Origin: an uncultured Treponema sp.
Lineage (GTDB): Bacteria; Spirochaetota; Spirochaetia; Treponematales; Treponemataceae
NCBI GenBank assembly: GCA_946410085.1
Contig: CAMJZA010000021.1
Span: forward strand, 1 to 47,211
Length of the DNA: 47,211 nt
Direction: 5' to 3'
The translations under genes were made by a program, and so were the position numbers. The notes beneath the pieces are model-generated. The model worked only from the letters and a program-made list of their open reading frames with translations. It was not told the origin of the DNA and did not search any database. Below, in pieces: positions 33,471 to 42,204 of the stretch; within the stretch, counting starts at the first letter, position 1; each line of letters opens with the position of its first letter.

Positions 33471-33473
33471 GCT

Positions 33474-34238
33474 ATGGCAGAAATTTCTTTGATACTTTCG
33501 GATCTGGACGGAACCTTGTTCCATGATGACAAGACTATTTCGACATACACCAAGCAGGTAATCGCAAAAGCCCAGAGGAAGGGCTTCCTCTTCGGTATAT
33601 CCACATCCCGCGCCATGGTGAACGCCGTGAAATTCCTGGACGGAATCTCACCTGACATTTTCATAACGAACGGCGGAGGAATGGTACTGCACCGGGGCAA
33701 AAAGATATATTCCTGCGAGTTCTCTGTCAGTGAAGTACGGACCCTTATAGAGGCGACATTTGACGTGCTGGGCGGCAATGCGGTGATTTCCGTTGACAAT
33801 GAGGTCAGCCTGTATTCAAATTCAAAGGACGAGCTGGGCGACAAGTTTTGGACCTTCAATGACTTCTCGGATTTTTCAGAGACGGGCATGAAGATATGCA
33901 TACAGACGCTTGACCGGGAGAAAGTCGAGAAGATAGCCTCGGCCATCGGGATTGAGAACGTAGACTACCTTCCGTTCTCCGACATACCTTGGTACAAGCT
34001 GAGCAAGAAGGGAGCGACAAAGGAAAAAGCTATAGAGGCCCTGTGTACCTGCCTGAATATCCCGACTGAAAAGATAGCCGCATTCGGGGACGACTTCAAC
34101 GACATCGGCATGCTCAAGCTGTGCGGCAGGGGCATCGCAATGCAGAACGCGATAGCCGAAGTCAAGCAGGCCGCCAGCGAAATCTGCGCCAGCAACGAAA
34201 ACGACGGCGTGGCAAGATGGATAGAGGAGCGGCTGTAG
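33474..34238 (+). CDS. HAD-superfamily phosphatase, Cof type
   Basis: A 254-residue protein. Motif I is LSDLDGTLFHDDKTIS (DxDGT), motif II includes FGISTSRA, and motif IV is AAFGDDFNDIGMLKLCGRGI. Cof-type HADs dephosphorylate sugar phosphates, FMN and similar small molecules in the cytoplasm. It is the last gene of the coupled run NtrC - J-domain - esterase - HAD and starts 3 bp after the esterase stop. Confidence 0.92.
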   Translation: MAEISLILSDLDGTLFHDDKTISTYTKQVIAKAQRKGFLFGISTSRAMVNAVKFLDGISPDIFITNGGGMVLHRGKKIYSCEFSVSEVRTLIEATFDVLGGNAVISVDNEVSLYSNSKDELGDKFWTFNDFSDFSETGMKICIQTLDREKVEKIASAIGIENVDYLPFSDIPWYKLSKKGATKEKAIEALCTCLNIPTEKIAAFGDDFNDIGMLKLCGRGIAMQNAIAEVKQAASEICASNENDGVARWIEERL

Positions 34239-34304
34239 CCCGTTCCCGCACGGCCGGTCATATTCTCGCCCGGCAAGTTCTGCCCGGCCCCTTCCGGCAC
34301 ACCC

Positions 34305-34733
34305 CTAGCCCCACCAGTCCTCGACCTTGAGCATGCTGTTTTCCTGCAATGCCTGGTAGTCGGCGGTGTTGTGGGTAATGAGAATCATGTTGTTCGCGAT
34401 GGCTGTCGCGGCAATCTGGGAGTCTTCCACCAGTGGCGTGCGTCCGGCCTTCATACATTTGGCACGGATTTCTCCGCAGATTTGGGATGCGAAGCTGTCA
34501 TAGGGGATTATCTCATAATTCGCCCTTATGGCCTGAATGCAATTTCCGATGTACTGCTTCCTTCTTCCTTCCGGCAGTCTTTCATAGCCTTGAACGGCTT
34601 CCTGCCATACCGTCGAGCATATCGCGCACAGGCTTTCGTTTTCCAGAACCCTGTCTACCAGAGCTTTGTTCGGCTTCGGCTTTGAAAGCTCAGAGACAAT
34701 ATTCGTGTCAAGCAAATAAATCGCCTTCAACAT
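34305..34733 (-). CDS. vapC: PIN-domain toxin, VapC/FitB type
   Basis: 142 residues from the ATG at 34733, one base after the antitoxin stop. The PIN-domain acidic residues are visible: IYLLDTNIVSELSKPKPN, a Glu in STVWQEAVQGYERL, LVEDSQIAATAIANN and THNTADYQAL. VapC toxins are Mg-dependent RNases that cut tRNA or rRNA; FitB is the closest form by the SELSKP stretch. The frame extends upstream into the antitoxin gene but the homology begins at 34733. Confidence 0.93.
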   Translation of the reverse strand: MLKAIYLLDTNIVSELSKPKPNKALVDRVLENESLCAICSTVWQEAVQGYERLPEGRRKQYIGNCIQAIRANYEIIPYDSFASQICGEIRAKCMKAGRTPLVEDSQIAATAIANNMILITHNTADYQALQENSMLKVEDWWG

Positions 34734-34734
34734 A

Positions 34735-35031
34735 TCATTCCGCCCATAGGTTAGCGATTTTTCTGTTATATTCCTCGTTCGGAACTTCCCTTTCCGGAAG
34801 GGGAAGACCGTCAAAGGTCGGATCCGCAAGGACATCCGCGTACTCTTCCTTCAACTTCCTGAGCTTCTCAAAGAAGCTCTCCTTCGGCTTCCGGCTCGCG
34901 TAATCCTCCCAGCTGATGATGACCGCAACAGGCTTGTCGTGCCTCGTCAGCTCGACCGGTTCCCCACCCTCGGCTATCTTAACATAGGAAGAAAAGTTAT
35001 TCCTGGCATCATAAATCGTCGCCCTGCACAT
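34735..35031 (-). CDS. vapB: Phd/YefM-type antitoxin
   Basis: A 98-residue protein. The N-terminal Phd/YefM DNA-binding fold is ATIYDARNNFSSYVKIAEGG, EPVELTRHDKPVAVIISWED. The C-terminal part (EEYADVLADPTFDGLPLPER) should wrap the toxin. It is translated just ahead of the PIN toxin. Its promoter region carries paired repeats (35053-35146), as expected for autoregulation by the toxin-antitoxin complex. Confidence 0.92.
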   Translation of the reverse strand: MCRATIYDARNNFSSYVKIAEGGEPVELTRHDKPVAVIISWEDYASRKPKESFFEKLRKLKEEYADVLADPTFDGLPLPEREVPNEEYNRKIANLWAE

Positions 35032-35052
35032 GTCGCACCTCCTGCTCGTATA

Positions 35053-35146
35053 TGGCTAGTATCATGCATAATTAGCCAGTTATCAAGCAAATTCGGTGAA
35101 AAATTGGGCAATTTTTGGGGAATCTAGCCAGTTTACATCATGCATA
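35053..35146. promoter_or_regulatory. Paired operator-like repeats upstream of the toxin-antitoxin genes
   Basis: ATCATGCATA occurs at 35061-35070 and 35137-35146. TAGCCAGTT occurs at 35073-35081 and 35125-35133. The order of the two motifs is reversed between the pairs, giving a partly mirror-like layout, and GGCTA/TAGCC flank the first pair as an inverted repeat (35054-35077). The region is AT-rich. Confidence 0.6.
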
Positions 35147-35155
35147 CGGGACCAT

Positions 35156-35185
35156 TTGAAATAGCGGCTGCCTGCGTGATATACT
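35156..35185 (+). promoter_or_regulatory. Promoter of the serine hydrolase, near-leaderless
   Basis: TTGAAA (35156-35161), 18 bp, TATACT (35180-35185), preceded by TGA (extended -10). The ATG at 35196 is 10 nt after the -10 box and no Shine-Dalgarno sequence fits. Confidence 0.6.
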
Positions 35186-35195
35186 GAAGCCAGCT

Positions 35196-36569
35196 ATGCG
35201 GTATAAATTGTTTTTACTCCTGCTGCTCGCCTTGCATGTCTTTTGTTTTGCCCAGAAGGCACCGGTGTCTGTGCAGGATTGTGTTCCGCAGTTTGACAGC
35301 TACCTTGCCGAGATTGTACGGGCCTATCATATTCCCGGAATGGCCTTCTTCATCTGCGACCCGGAAAAGACCCTGTTCTCGAAATGCGTCGGGCAGTGCA
35401 GGGGCATGGACCAGCAGTTTTTCATCGGCTCCATGAGCAAGTCCTATACGGCGCTCTGCATCATGCAGCTTGCGGAAAAGGGCCTCGTGAATCTCGACGG
35501 GGATATTTCGGCCTACCTGCCCGATTACGCCTTTGCAAAAAAGGTCAGCGTCCGTTCCCTCCTGAACCAGACGAGCGGCTTTGACACCCACATGAAGCTG
35601 CACAATGCAAGGCTCACGAAGTCATACGGCTCCTATGAATATGCGAACGTCAACTACGACCTGCTCGGGAAGATTGTCGAGGCGGTGTCAGGAATGTCCT
35701 ATGAGGCGTATGTCCGGGAGCATGTCTTCCTGCCCCTGGCCATGAACGACTCCATGGCGGACGCAGGCAAGGCAAAAGACAGCGGAAAGCTCCTCCGTGG
35801 CAACAGGAACTGCTTCGGCTTTTTTGTCCGTGGGGATGCCGACTATCCGACGGAAAAGTCATGGTTCCATGAGCCTGCCGGCTTCCTCGCCATTACTCCG
35901 GCGGACCATGCGAAATACCTCAGGATGTATCTGAACGGAGGCCGTACGGAGCAGGGCGGGCAGATTATCAGCAGGGAAAGCGTGGATGCGATGTGGTATG
36001 ACAATGTGCCGATCGGCACGAAATACGATGCGTATTACGGCATGGGCTGGAACTATATGGAATGGGACGGGATGAAGGTGGTATTCCACGGCGGACAGGT
36101 CGAGAACTACATCACCTACATGTTCATCCTGCCCGAGCGGGGCCTGGCGGTCTGCTTCATGGTGAACGGGAACGATGAGTTCGGCATGAACGCCCTGATG
36201 GACAATGCCTTCTGGGACAGCCTCTCCATCCTGAACGGCGAGAAACCCAAAAAGGTGAACCATGCGGCGTATGTCCTAATCCATCTTGCCCTGGATGTCC
36301 TGTACCTTTGCATGATCCTGCTGTCGCTGTTCCTCCTGGTCAGGGCCTTTGCAAGGAAGCGGAAGCCCGTGCTCATGCTGCTGGGCTATACCGTCTGGCC
36401 GATTTTCCTCCTTGTGTTCACGAAGCTCCTCTTTGATACCCCCCTGTGGGTCGTGAAATCCTTCGTGCCGGATCTGTTTTGGGTCATCGTTGTCTGCGTG
36501 ACCCTGTCGCTTGCGGGAGGGGCAGTCTGGATTGTCAAGCGACTGATCCGCGGATCTGCCCGAGCATGA
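35196..36569 (+). CDS. Beta-lactamase-fold serine hydrolase, exported and membrane-anchored
   Basis: A 457-residue protein. Signal peptide FLLLLLALHVFCFA. The class C/DD-peptidase-type active site has S79-x-x-K82 (GSMSKSYTA), Y149-A-N in SYEYANVNYDL, and a late HGGQVENY box. Three membrane helices follow at about 355-450 (LALDVLYLCMILLSLFLLV; MLLGYTVWPIFLLVFTKLLF; VIVVCVTLSLAGGAVWIV). Such proteins are esterases, peptidases or penicillin-binding proteins more often than true beta-lactamases. Its 3' end overlaps the convergent nucleotidyltransferase gene by 35 bp. Confidence 0.88.
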   Translation: MRYKLFLLLLLALHVFCFAQKAPVSVQDCVPQFDSYLAEIVRAYHIPGMAFFICDPEKTLFSKCVGQCRGMDQQFFIGSMSKSYTALCIMQLAEKGLVNLDGDISAYLPDYAFAKKVSVRSLLNQTSGFDTHMKLHNARLTKSYGSYEYANVNYDLLGKIVEAVSGMSYEAYVREHVFLPLAMNDSMADAGKAKDSGKLLRGNRNCFGFFVRGDADYPTEKSWFHEPAGFLAITPADHAKYLRMYLNGGRTEQGGQIISRESVDAMWYDNVPIGTKYDAYYGMGWNYMEWDGMKVVFHGGQVENYITYMFILPERGLAVCFMVNGNDEFGMNALMDNAFWDSLSILNGEKPKKVNHAAYVLIHLALDVLYLCMILLSLFLLVRAFARKRKPVLMLLGYTVWPIFLLVFTKLLFDTPLWVVKSFVPDLFWVIVVCVTLSLAGGAVWIVKRLIRGSARA

Positions 36570-37287
36570 AGCGGGCGTAGTCCTGCAGTGGCTCTCCTGT
36601 GTAATCTGGCTTTTGGTCGGAGACATATTCGTCCAGTGCGAGCCGCACAAGGGGACGGTAGGCTTCCGGCAGCTTGGCAATCCCCCACTCGCCGCCCTCC
36701 TTCTTTGAGAGGACGGCATCTTCTTTTATGAATGCCATGACGCGCAGCAGGTTCAGGACGATGTAGGCCGTGTTCGTCTGTATGTCCTCCTCCGCATCCG
36801 CAACGTCACAGAGAATGCTGTCAAGGTATGCTTCCCTGCTGACTTCTCCGAACACTTGCTCTATCGGGCTTCCGCAGAGGCATTTGCCCTGCCGCCGGAT
36901 TACCTCAAAATACGCCGCAAGGTCCTTGTTCTCGCCGTTCATCTTCTGGATGTAGTCTGAGGAGTTCGTCCGGTACCAGTCCAGGTGCTTGATGGAAAAG
37001 TGGAGTTCGAATGGGGTGGGGTATACGAAAGGCCTGCACACGTCCTTCCGTACCATGTCCATCTCGATTCCCTTTGCGGGTGCCTTGCCGTTCAGTTCCA
37101 CGACCATATCCATGAATGCGGTCTTGCTGGCATCCGGGACGGCGTCCTTCACCACGACGAGCAGGTCTATGTCGCTCTTTCGGGGATTGAAGCAGCCCAT
37201 CACCGAGGAACCGTGCAGGTAGATTCCCTCAAGCCTGTCGCCGAGAATCTTCTTCCCGCGCGAAACGAATGTGTCCGTCAATGCCAT
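36535..37287 (-). CDS. Aminoglycoside nucleotidyltransferase-like protein (ANT(3'')/ANT(9) type, DUF4111)
   Basis: 250 residues from the ATG at 37287, matching the family length. The nucleotidyltransferase fold has EGIYLHGSSVMGCFNPRKSD followed by IDLLVVV (G-S and D-x-D motif). The C-terminal DUF4111 part has REAYLDSILCDVADAEEDI, YIVLNLLRVMAFIKEDAVLS and GEWGIAKLPEAYRPLVRLAL. Family members adenylylate spectinomycin or streptomycin, but chromosomal copies in anaerobes often have no proven drug activity. It starts 10 bp after the GNAT gene, so the two form an operon. No strong ribosome-binding site is seen. Confidence 0.8.
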   Translation of the reverse strand: MALTDTFVSRGKKILGDRLEGIYLHGSSVMGCFNPRKSDIDLLVVVKDAVPDASKTAFMDMVVELNGKAPAKGIEMDMVRKDVCRPFVYPTPFELHFSIKHLDWYRTNSSDYIQKMNGENKDLAAYFEVIRRQGKCLCGSPIEQVFGEVSREAYLDSILCDVADAEEDIQTNTAYIVLNLLRVMAFIKEDAVLSKKEGGEWGIAKLPEAYRPLVRLALDEYVSDQKPDYTGEPLQDYARFMLGQIRGSVA

Positions 37288-37297
37288 ACGCTTTTCA

Positions 37298-37798
37298 TCA
37301 CCGTCCCGATTCCTTTGAATTCTTTTCATAGAACACAATGTCCATTCGTTCGTTTATTTTTTTAATGCTACCTGTCCGATGATAGCCGAGCTTTTCATAC
37401 AGCCGGCAGTTTCCTTTTTCCTGCAGGATTGTGTCCAGGTTCCAGTCGTCAGGGCCAAAAATTTGCTCAACGGCATGAATTGCCGCCTGGGCATATCCCC
37501 TGCCGCGAAACTCTTTCATAATCCAAATCGGGGAAATACGCTTTTTGCTTTCACCGTCTCTAACAACGACGCGGATGGCACCGACTTTTTGTCCGCCTGC
37601 CATGATAAAATAGTAATGCGTCCATGGCTGCTGGTATCTTGCCATAACCTTGTCCATGCTTTCGGCTCCGGGGCTTATCTCATAGTCCTGATATTTCTGC
37701 AGGAGTTCCGAAAAGGCTTCGACCTGCATTTTCCACAGGGTTTGTATATCTTCGCTTGTTACCGGCTGCAACACAATTTCAGCTGCCATGTCCGTCAT
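37298..37798 (-). CDS. GNAT-family N-acetyltransferase
   Basis: 166 residues from the ATG at 37798 (37789 is also possible); the open frame continues upstream only through the hairpin element and is not used. The acetyl-CoA site is IWIMKEFRGRGYAQAAIHAV, with an N-terminal strand pattern IVLQPVTSEDIQTLWKMQVE and a C-terminal NCRLYEKLGYHRTGSI. The substrate is unknown. It is followed after 10 bp by the nucleotidyltransferase-like gene; a pair of drug- or metabolite-modifying enzymes is possible. Confidence 0.87.
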   Translation of the reverse strand: MTDMAAEIVLQPVTSEDIQTLWKMQVEAFSELLQKYQDYEISPGAESMDKVMARYQQPWTHYYFIMAGGQKVGAIRVVVRDGESKKRISPIWIMKEFRGRGYAQAAIHAVEQIFGPDDWNLDTILQEKGNCRLYEKLGYHRTGSIKKINERMDIVFYEKNSKESGR

Positions 37799-37828
37799 GC
37801 TTGCATTTTTTTGAAAGATAGTCAAGGA

Positions 37829-37953
37829 CACCTCTAAAAACTCGCCTTTGGCGGTTTTTAGAGGTTTGCCGACGAGTCGTAAGTCGCTATAATAGCGCGA
37901 CTTACGACATCGCATTTTCAAAGTTACCTCGAAAAAATGAGGTTTTTCGAGGT
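37829..37953. repeat. Composite of three hairpins (REP/MITE-like element)
   Basis: Hairpin 1 (37831-37864): 15-bp stem with one bulge; its first 31 bases (37829-37859) recur exactly at 10642-10672. Hairpin 2: GTCGTAAGTCGC (37876-37887) with GCGACTTACGAC (37897-37908), perfect. Hairpin 3: ACCTCGAAAAA (37926-37936) with TTTTTCGAGGT (37943-37953), perfect. Nothing codes here. The rest of the gap to 38106 holds a TAAGAA/TTCTTA palindrome (38034-38047) and the upstream region of the VIT/VWA gene. Confidence 0.8.
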
Positions 37954-38106
37954 TCCCTCAAGCAAGCAGGCACTTGGTTCAACCTGCATTGCGGTGTGGC
38001 AGGAGGTCCACAGGGGCTTGTCGCTTTGGAAAATAAGAATCTTCTTATGTAATCATATCCGTTGTAATTATACACGTCGCGCCTTGTTCTATAGGCGAGG
38101 TTTGTT

Positions 38107-41100
38107 ATGAATAAGTTCGCTCTGCTTTTTTCGTTTTTTGTTCCGTCCATGTTCGCGGCCGGGCAGCTTTCCGCCCAGACCGCAGTTCCTGCGGCTCCGT
38201 CCATATCGATGAAGGTCTCCGGTTCCGATCCGAACAAGGCCAGCCCTGTCCGCATGACCAGCCTTGCCGCAGAGGTGGAAGTGATGGGCAACATCGCGAC
38301 GACGACGCTCGACATGACCTTCGTCAACGAGACTGACCGCATCCTTGAGGGGGAATTCGAATTCCCTCTGGGTGAGGGTGAGGCCGTCACCGGCTATGCG
38401 CTCGACATAAACGGCAAGATGCGGCAGGGCGTCGTAGTGGAGAAGGACAAGGGCCGTCAGGTCTTTGAGGCCGTCGTCCGTCAGGGCATTGATCCCGGCC
38501 TTGTTGAGATGACGGCAGGCAACAACTTCAAGACGCGGGTGTACCCCCTTCCCGCCAACGGCAGCCGCCGCATCCAGCTGACCTATCAGAGCGAACTTCA
38601 TCAATCCGCTTCCACCGGTCGGGTATACTCATTCTCTGCCCTGCCGCAGGGCAAGCTGGATTCCTTTGACTTCAAGATAACGGTCCTGGACCCCGCTTCC
38701 CCCTCCGCTCCTTCCGGCGACGACTTTGGTCTGGGCCCGGTGCAGTTTGATCAGATGCGGTCAGGATACAGCGCGAGCATCTCACGGAAGGACTTCACGC
38801 TGACCAGGCCGATCCAGTTCGCCATTCCGGCGCAGCTGGACAGCGGCAAGGGCAAGGTCTTTACCCAGGACATAGGCAAGGACACCTTCTTCTATTACTG
38901 GCAGCCTTTCCCGGCGGAGACCGTCGCCAAGAGCCTGCCCAAAAACCTTGTCATCTACTATGACATCTCGGACAGCATGAAAAGGCGCGACACACTCCGG
39001 GAGTTTGAGCTGCTTGCCGCGTATCTTTCCAAGCTGGACAGCCCCACGGTCACGCTCGTTCCCTTCTGCAACGAGCTGCACGAGGCGAGGCAGTTTAGTG
39101 GCAGCGCGGACAAAATCGTCGCGGACATACAGGCTTTCGTCAAGCCCCTCGGTTTTGACGGAGCGACGAACCTGGGCTACGACTTCGCTTCCCTCTTCCC
39201 CGCCGACGAGGTCATCGTCATGACCGACGGCCTTGGCAATTGGGACGACTCGCTCGCTTCCGAAAAGATGGCGGCCAGGCGGCCCGTGCAGCCCAGGGTA
39301 TATACGATTAATTCCTGTGCGAGCGCGGACCACGGCTGGCTGGATAAGACCGCCCGCCTGAACGGAGGCCAGTACATAAACCTCTGTACCAGGGACAGGG
39401 AGCAGGCCCTTGCGATGCTGACGGGCGACCCGCTCCGCCTTATCCGCGCCACCTATGACGCGGCTGCGGTCAGCAACGTATACCCCGTGGACGGAAGCAT
39501 CGTAAGCGGCGACTTCTCCCTTTCCGGCAAGCTCCGCCGCAAGAGCGCGGACATCACGCTCCAGTTCGGACACGGAAACGAGGTGGAGAAGACAATCACC
39601 GTCTCGGTCAGCGCGGTAGACGGGCTTGCGTCCGGCAACGTCGCCTACCAGTGGGCCGCCAAGAAAATCGCCGCGCTCGGGACCGACTACGAGGCCAACA
39701 AGGACGAGATTCTTGAGACGGCAAAGAAATATAATGTCGTCACGGAGGGGACATCACTCATCGTGCTTGACAGCGTGCAGGATTACGTCCGTTACGGCAT
39801 AGTCCCGCCGGAGGAGCTCAGGGCGGAATACGACCGCCTGGTCGCCCGTCAGAACACGACCGTAAAGCCTGTCACCGGGGAGTCCGGCAAGGATATACCC
39901 CAGAGTGTATTCACGAGGTTCGAGGAATTCCGCAAGTGGTGGAACACGAGCGTCGAGGAATTCCGCCGCAAGAAATCCAGTCCCAAGAAAGGCCCCGGCT
40001 CTCCCATTCGTCCGCTTCCGATGGATGGCGACGCGGCAGCGGGCAACAGCTACGAGATGATGGATGAGGCCGAGGTGTATATGGACTCGGCCGTGATGAT
40101 GGAGGCAGAGGTAATGGAAGCCGCCCCCGCCATGGCCGAGTCATCCGCGATGACCGGGTCCTCCGGCATGCGCCGGTCGAACGGCAGGGCCTCTGCCCGT
40201 ATCGCGCAGGCAGAGGCTGCGCCGATGGCGGCATCCCCCGCACCTGCCCCCGGACAGGCTGCGGCCGCAAACTCGGCGGTGCAGCTCCAGGCATGGAGCC
40301 CGAATGCCGAGTACCTTTCCGTGCTCAAGCGGACCCCGCTGGGCGGAATGTATGCCAAATACCTGGAGCTCAAGGCGCAGTATGCCGCATCTCCTGCGTT
40401 CTATATGGAGGTGTCCGACTATTTCGCGGAGGAAGGGCTTGAGGCCGAGAGCATCCGCATACTGTCCAACCTTGCGGAGCTGGAACTGGAGAATTCCGAC
40501 ATCCTCCGTGCGCTGGGCAACAAGCTCGTGGAGCGGAAGATGTACGCCCTTGCCGTACCCGTGTTCGAAAAGCTCGTCAGGATGCGGGGCGAGATACCAC
40601 AGTTCTACCGTGACCTGGGCATGGCCTATCACTATGCGGGCTTTGACCAGAAGGCAGTTGACACGCTCTACAGCGTCGCCTGCAGGAAGTGGGACTCCCG
40701 CTTTGACGAGGTGCAGCAGATTGCCCTGAACGACATGAACGCGATCCTTGCCCTGTCCAAGGACAAGCTGGACACGTCCGCCATGGACAAGAGGCTTTTG
40801 CAGAACTTTGACATGGACGTGCGCGTCGTGCTGACCTGGAACATCGACAACTGCGACGTTGACCTGTGGGTGACCGACAAGGACGGGGAGAAGTGCTTCT
40901 ACGGCAACAAGCTGACCGCGAACGGAGGCCGCATGTCACGCGACTTCACGCAGGGCTACGGGCCGGAGGAATTCTGCATCAAGGTCGCGCCGGGCGGCAA
41001 GCTCAAGATAGAGGCAAACTACTTCGGCAACCACCAGCAGAAGCTCCTGCAGCCGGTCACCGTGCAGGCGGAGGTCTACACGAACTTCGGCCGTGCTGAC

Positions 41101-41175
41101 CAGAAGCGTGAGGTCCTGACCCTGCAGCTGGATTCGGTCAAGCAGACCTTCTTCATCGGCGACGTGGCCTATTAG
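38107..41175 (+). CDS. Large exported VIT and VWA domain protein
   Basis: A 1022-residue protein. Signal peptide KFALLFSFFVPSMFAAGQLSA. A VIT domain spans about 30-155 (VNETDRILEGEFEFPLGEGE, VEKDKGRQVFEAVVRQG, TRVYPLPANGSRRIQLTYQS). The VWA domain at about 275-450 has an intact MIDAS start D-I-S-D-S in LVIYYDISDSMK. Then come a flexible Met/Ala/Glu-rich segment (about 640-720), TPR-like helices (about 740-900) and a C-terminal DUF2135-type domain (NIDNCDVDLWVTDKDGEKCF). It should bind divalent metal and partner proteins in the envelope, as inter-alpha-trypsin-inhibitor-like bacterial proteins do. GAGG precedes the ATG. No partner gene is adjacent. Confidence 0.88.
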   Translation: MNKFALLFSFFVPSMFAAGQLSAQTAVPAAPSISMKVSGSDPNKASPVRMTSLAAEVEVMGNIATTTLDMTFVNETDRILEGEFEFPLGEGEAVTGYALDINGKMRQGVVVEKDKGRQVFEAVVRQGIDPGLVEMTAGNNFKTRVYPLPANGSRRIQLTYQSELHQSASTGRVYSFSALPQGKLDSFDFKITVLDPASPSAPSGDDFGLGPVQFDQMRSGYSASISRKDFTLTRPIQFAIPAQLDSGKGKVFTQDIGKDTFFYYWQPFPAETVAKSLPKNLVIYYDISDSMKRRDTLREFELLAAYLSKLDSPTVTLVPFCNELHEARQFSGSADKIVADIQAFVKPLGFDGATNLGYDFASLFPADEVIVMTDGLGNWDDSLASEKMAARRPVQPRVYTINSCASADHGWLDKTARLNGGQYINLCTRDREQALAMLTGDPLRLIRATYDAAAVSNVYPVDGSIVSGDFSLSGKLRRKSADITLQFGHGNEVEKTITVSVSAVDGLASGNVAYQWAAKKIAALGTDYEANKDEILETAKKYNVVTEGTSLIVLDSVQDYVRYGIVPPEELRAEYDRLVARQNTTVKPVTGESGKDIPQSVFTRFEEFRKWWNTSVEEFRRKKSSPKKGPGSPIRPLPMDGDAAAGNSYEMMDEAEVYMDSAVMMEAEVMEAAPAMAESSAMTGSSGMRRSNGRASARIAQAEAAPMAASPAPAPGQAAAANSAVQLQAWSPNAEYLSVLKRTPLGGMYAKYLELKAQYAASPAFYMEVSDYFAEEGLEAESIRILSNLAELELENSDILRALGNKLVERKMYALAVPVFEKLVRMRGEIPQFYRDLGMAYHYAGFDQKAVDTLYSVACRKWDSRFDEVQQIALNDMNAILALSKDKLDTSAMDKRLLQNFDMDVRVVLTWNIDNCDVDLWVTDKDGEKCFYGNKLTANGGRMSRDFTQGYGPEEFCIKVAPGGKLKIEANYFGNHQQKLLQPVTVQAEVYTNFGRADQKREVLTLQLDSVKQTFFIGDVAY

Positions 41176-41220
41176 GGCGGGGGGAACAGCCTGCGCGAAA
41201 AGAGATGCCTTGGAAGCCCG

Positions 41221-42051
41221 CTAGAACAGGCAGGCTTCCAGCATCTCTTTCTTCCTGAGAGCGGAAATCCACGACGCGGGGATGGCATCGTAGCCGTACA
41301 GGATTCCCGCAAGTCCGCCGGTCACCGCGCCCACGGTATCCGTGTCCTCGCCGAGGTTCACGGCGGCTTCGACCGCAGCCCGGAAGGAGTCCGTCGTAAG
41401 CAGGCACCAGAGCGCGGCTTCCAGCGTGTCCACGACGAAGCCCGACGAGCGGATGCTGTCCCTCGTCCTGCTTCCTATGGAAGCGAGCGGGGCGAAGGTT
41501 TTGGACACCTCCCGTACGTTGCCGTTTACCGCATCTTTGACAGGCTTCCCTGCGAGCAAGTCCCGCGCGATGTGTATGTAAATGCGGCATGCCTCGCAGG
41601 AGATGGCGTGGGCGTGCGTAAGCGATGACACAGCGTCTATCACGCCGTCATCGGCGGATTCCACGAACGCAAGGGGGACAATCCGCATGAGCGAGCCGTT
41701 GCCGTTGGAGTAGAAGTCGTCCAGCCCCTTTCCCCGTTTTACGGCCGCATAGCAGGTGTTGCCGATGTCAAACGCCCTGCCGTCCTGCGTGTACCTGCCC
41801 GCAGAGAGCCACGAGGAGAACTTGTCCATGATGTCCTCAACGTCCACCCGGCCTTTTTCCCGTATGCTGTCGCACAGCGCGAGCGTCATGCTCGTGTCGT
41901 CCGTCCACGTCCCCGCCTCCTTGCCGAAGCAGTCGCAGTACATCATCTCCTTCACCTGCGGATAGGTTCCCCTGTCCTGGAACTGCACCGGCGAGCCGAG
42001 CGCGTCCCCCACCGCAACACCGTATACCGCATCACGAAGCTTTGCCACCAT
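41221..42051 (-). CDS. ADP-ribosylglycohydrolase (DraG family)
   Basis: A 276-residue protein with the family metal motifs: YGVAVGDALGSPVQFQDRG, TWTDDTSMTLALCDSI, YSNGNGSLMRIVPLAF and VNLGEDTDTVGAVTGGLAGI. These supply the two Mg sites. Such enzymes remove ADP-ribose from proteins or other targets. GGAGG lies 8 nt before the ATG. No ADP-ribosyltransferase partner is seen nearby. It is convergent with the VIT/VWA gene. Confidence 0.93.
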   Translation of the reverse strand: MVAKLRDAVYGVAVGDALGSPVQFQDRGTYPQVKEMMYCDCFGKEAGTWTDDTSMTLALCDSIREKGRVDVEDIMDKFSSWLSAGRYTQDGRAFDIGNTCYAAVKRGKGLDDFYSNGNGSLMRIVPLAFVESADDGVIDAVSSLTHAHAISCEACRIYIHIARDLLAGKPVKDAVNGNVREVSKTFAPLASIGSRTRDSIRSSGFVVDTLEAALWCLLTTDSFRAAVEAAVNLGEDTDTVGAVTGGLAGILYGYDAIPASWISALRKKEMLEACLF

Positions 42052-42204
42052 AGTTTTACCTCCAGATGAGTTTGCACCTCAAGGGAACCGTCTTTCCCTT
42101 GTGCTTGCCCATAGTATACAGCATCGGGGGCGGGAGTTTGTCGCCAAAACGGCGAAAATTTTCTGTTTTGGTGCCGTGAACATCATTGCGTACGATTTAG
42201 GCTC

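Noticed and set aside
34305..35146. Toxin-antitoxin pair as part of a larger mobile element
   Set aside because: No integrase, transposase or flanking repeats beyond the operator motifs were found.
37799..37921. Upstream extension of the GNAT protein
   Set aside because: It would be encoded by the hairpin composite and has no homology; the family start is at 37798.
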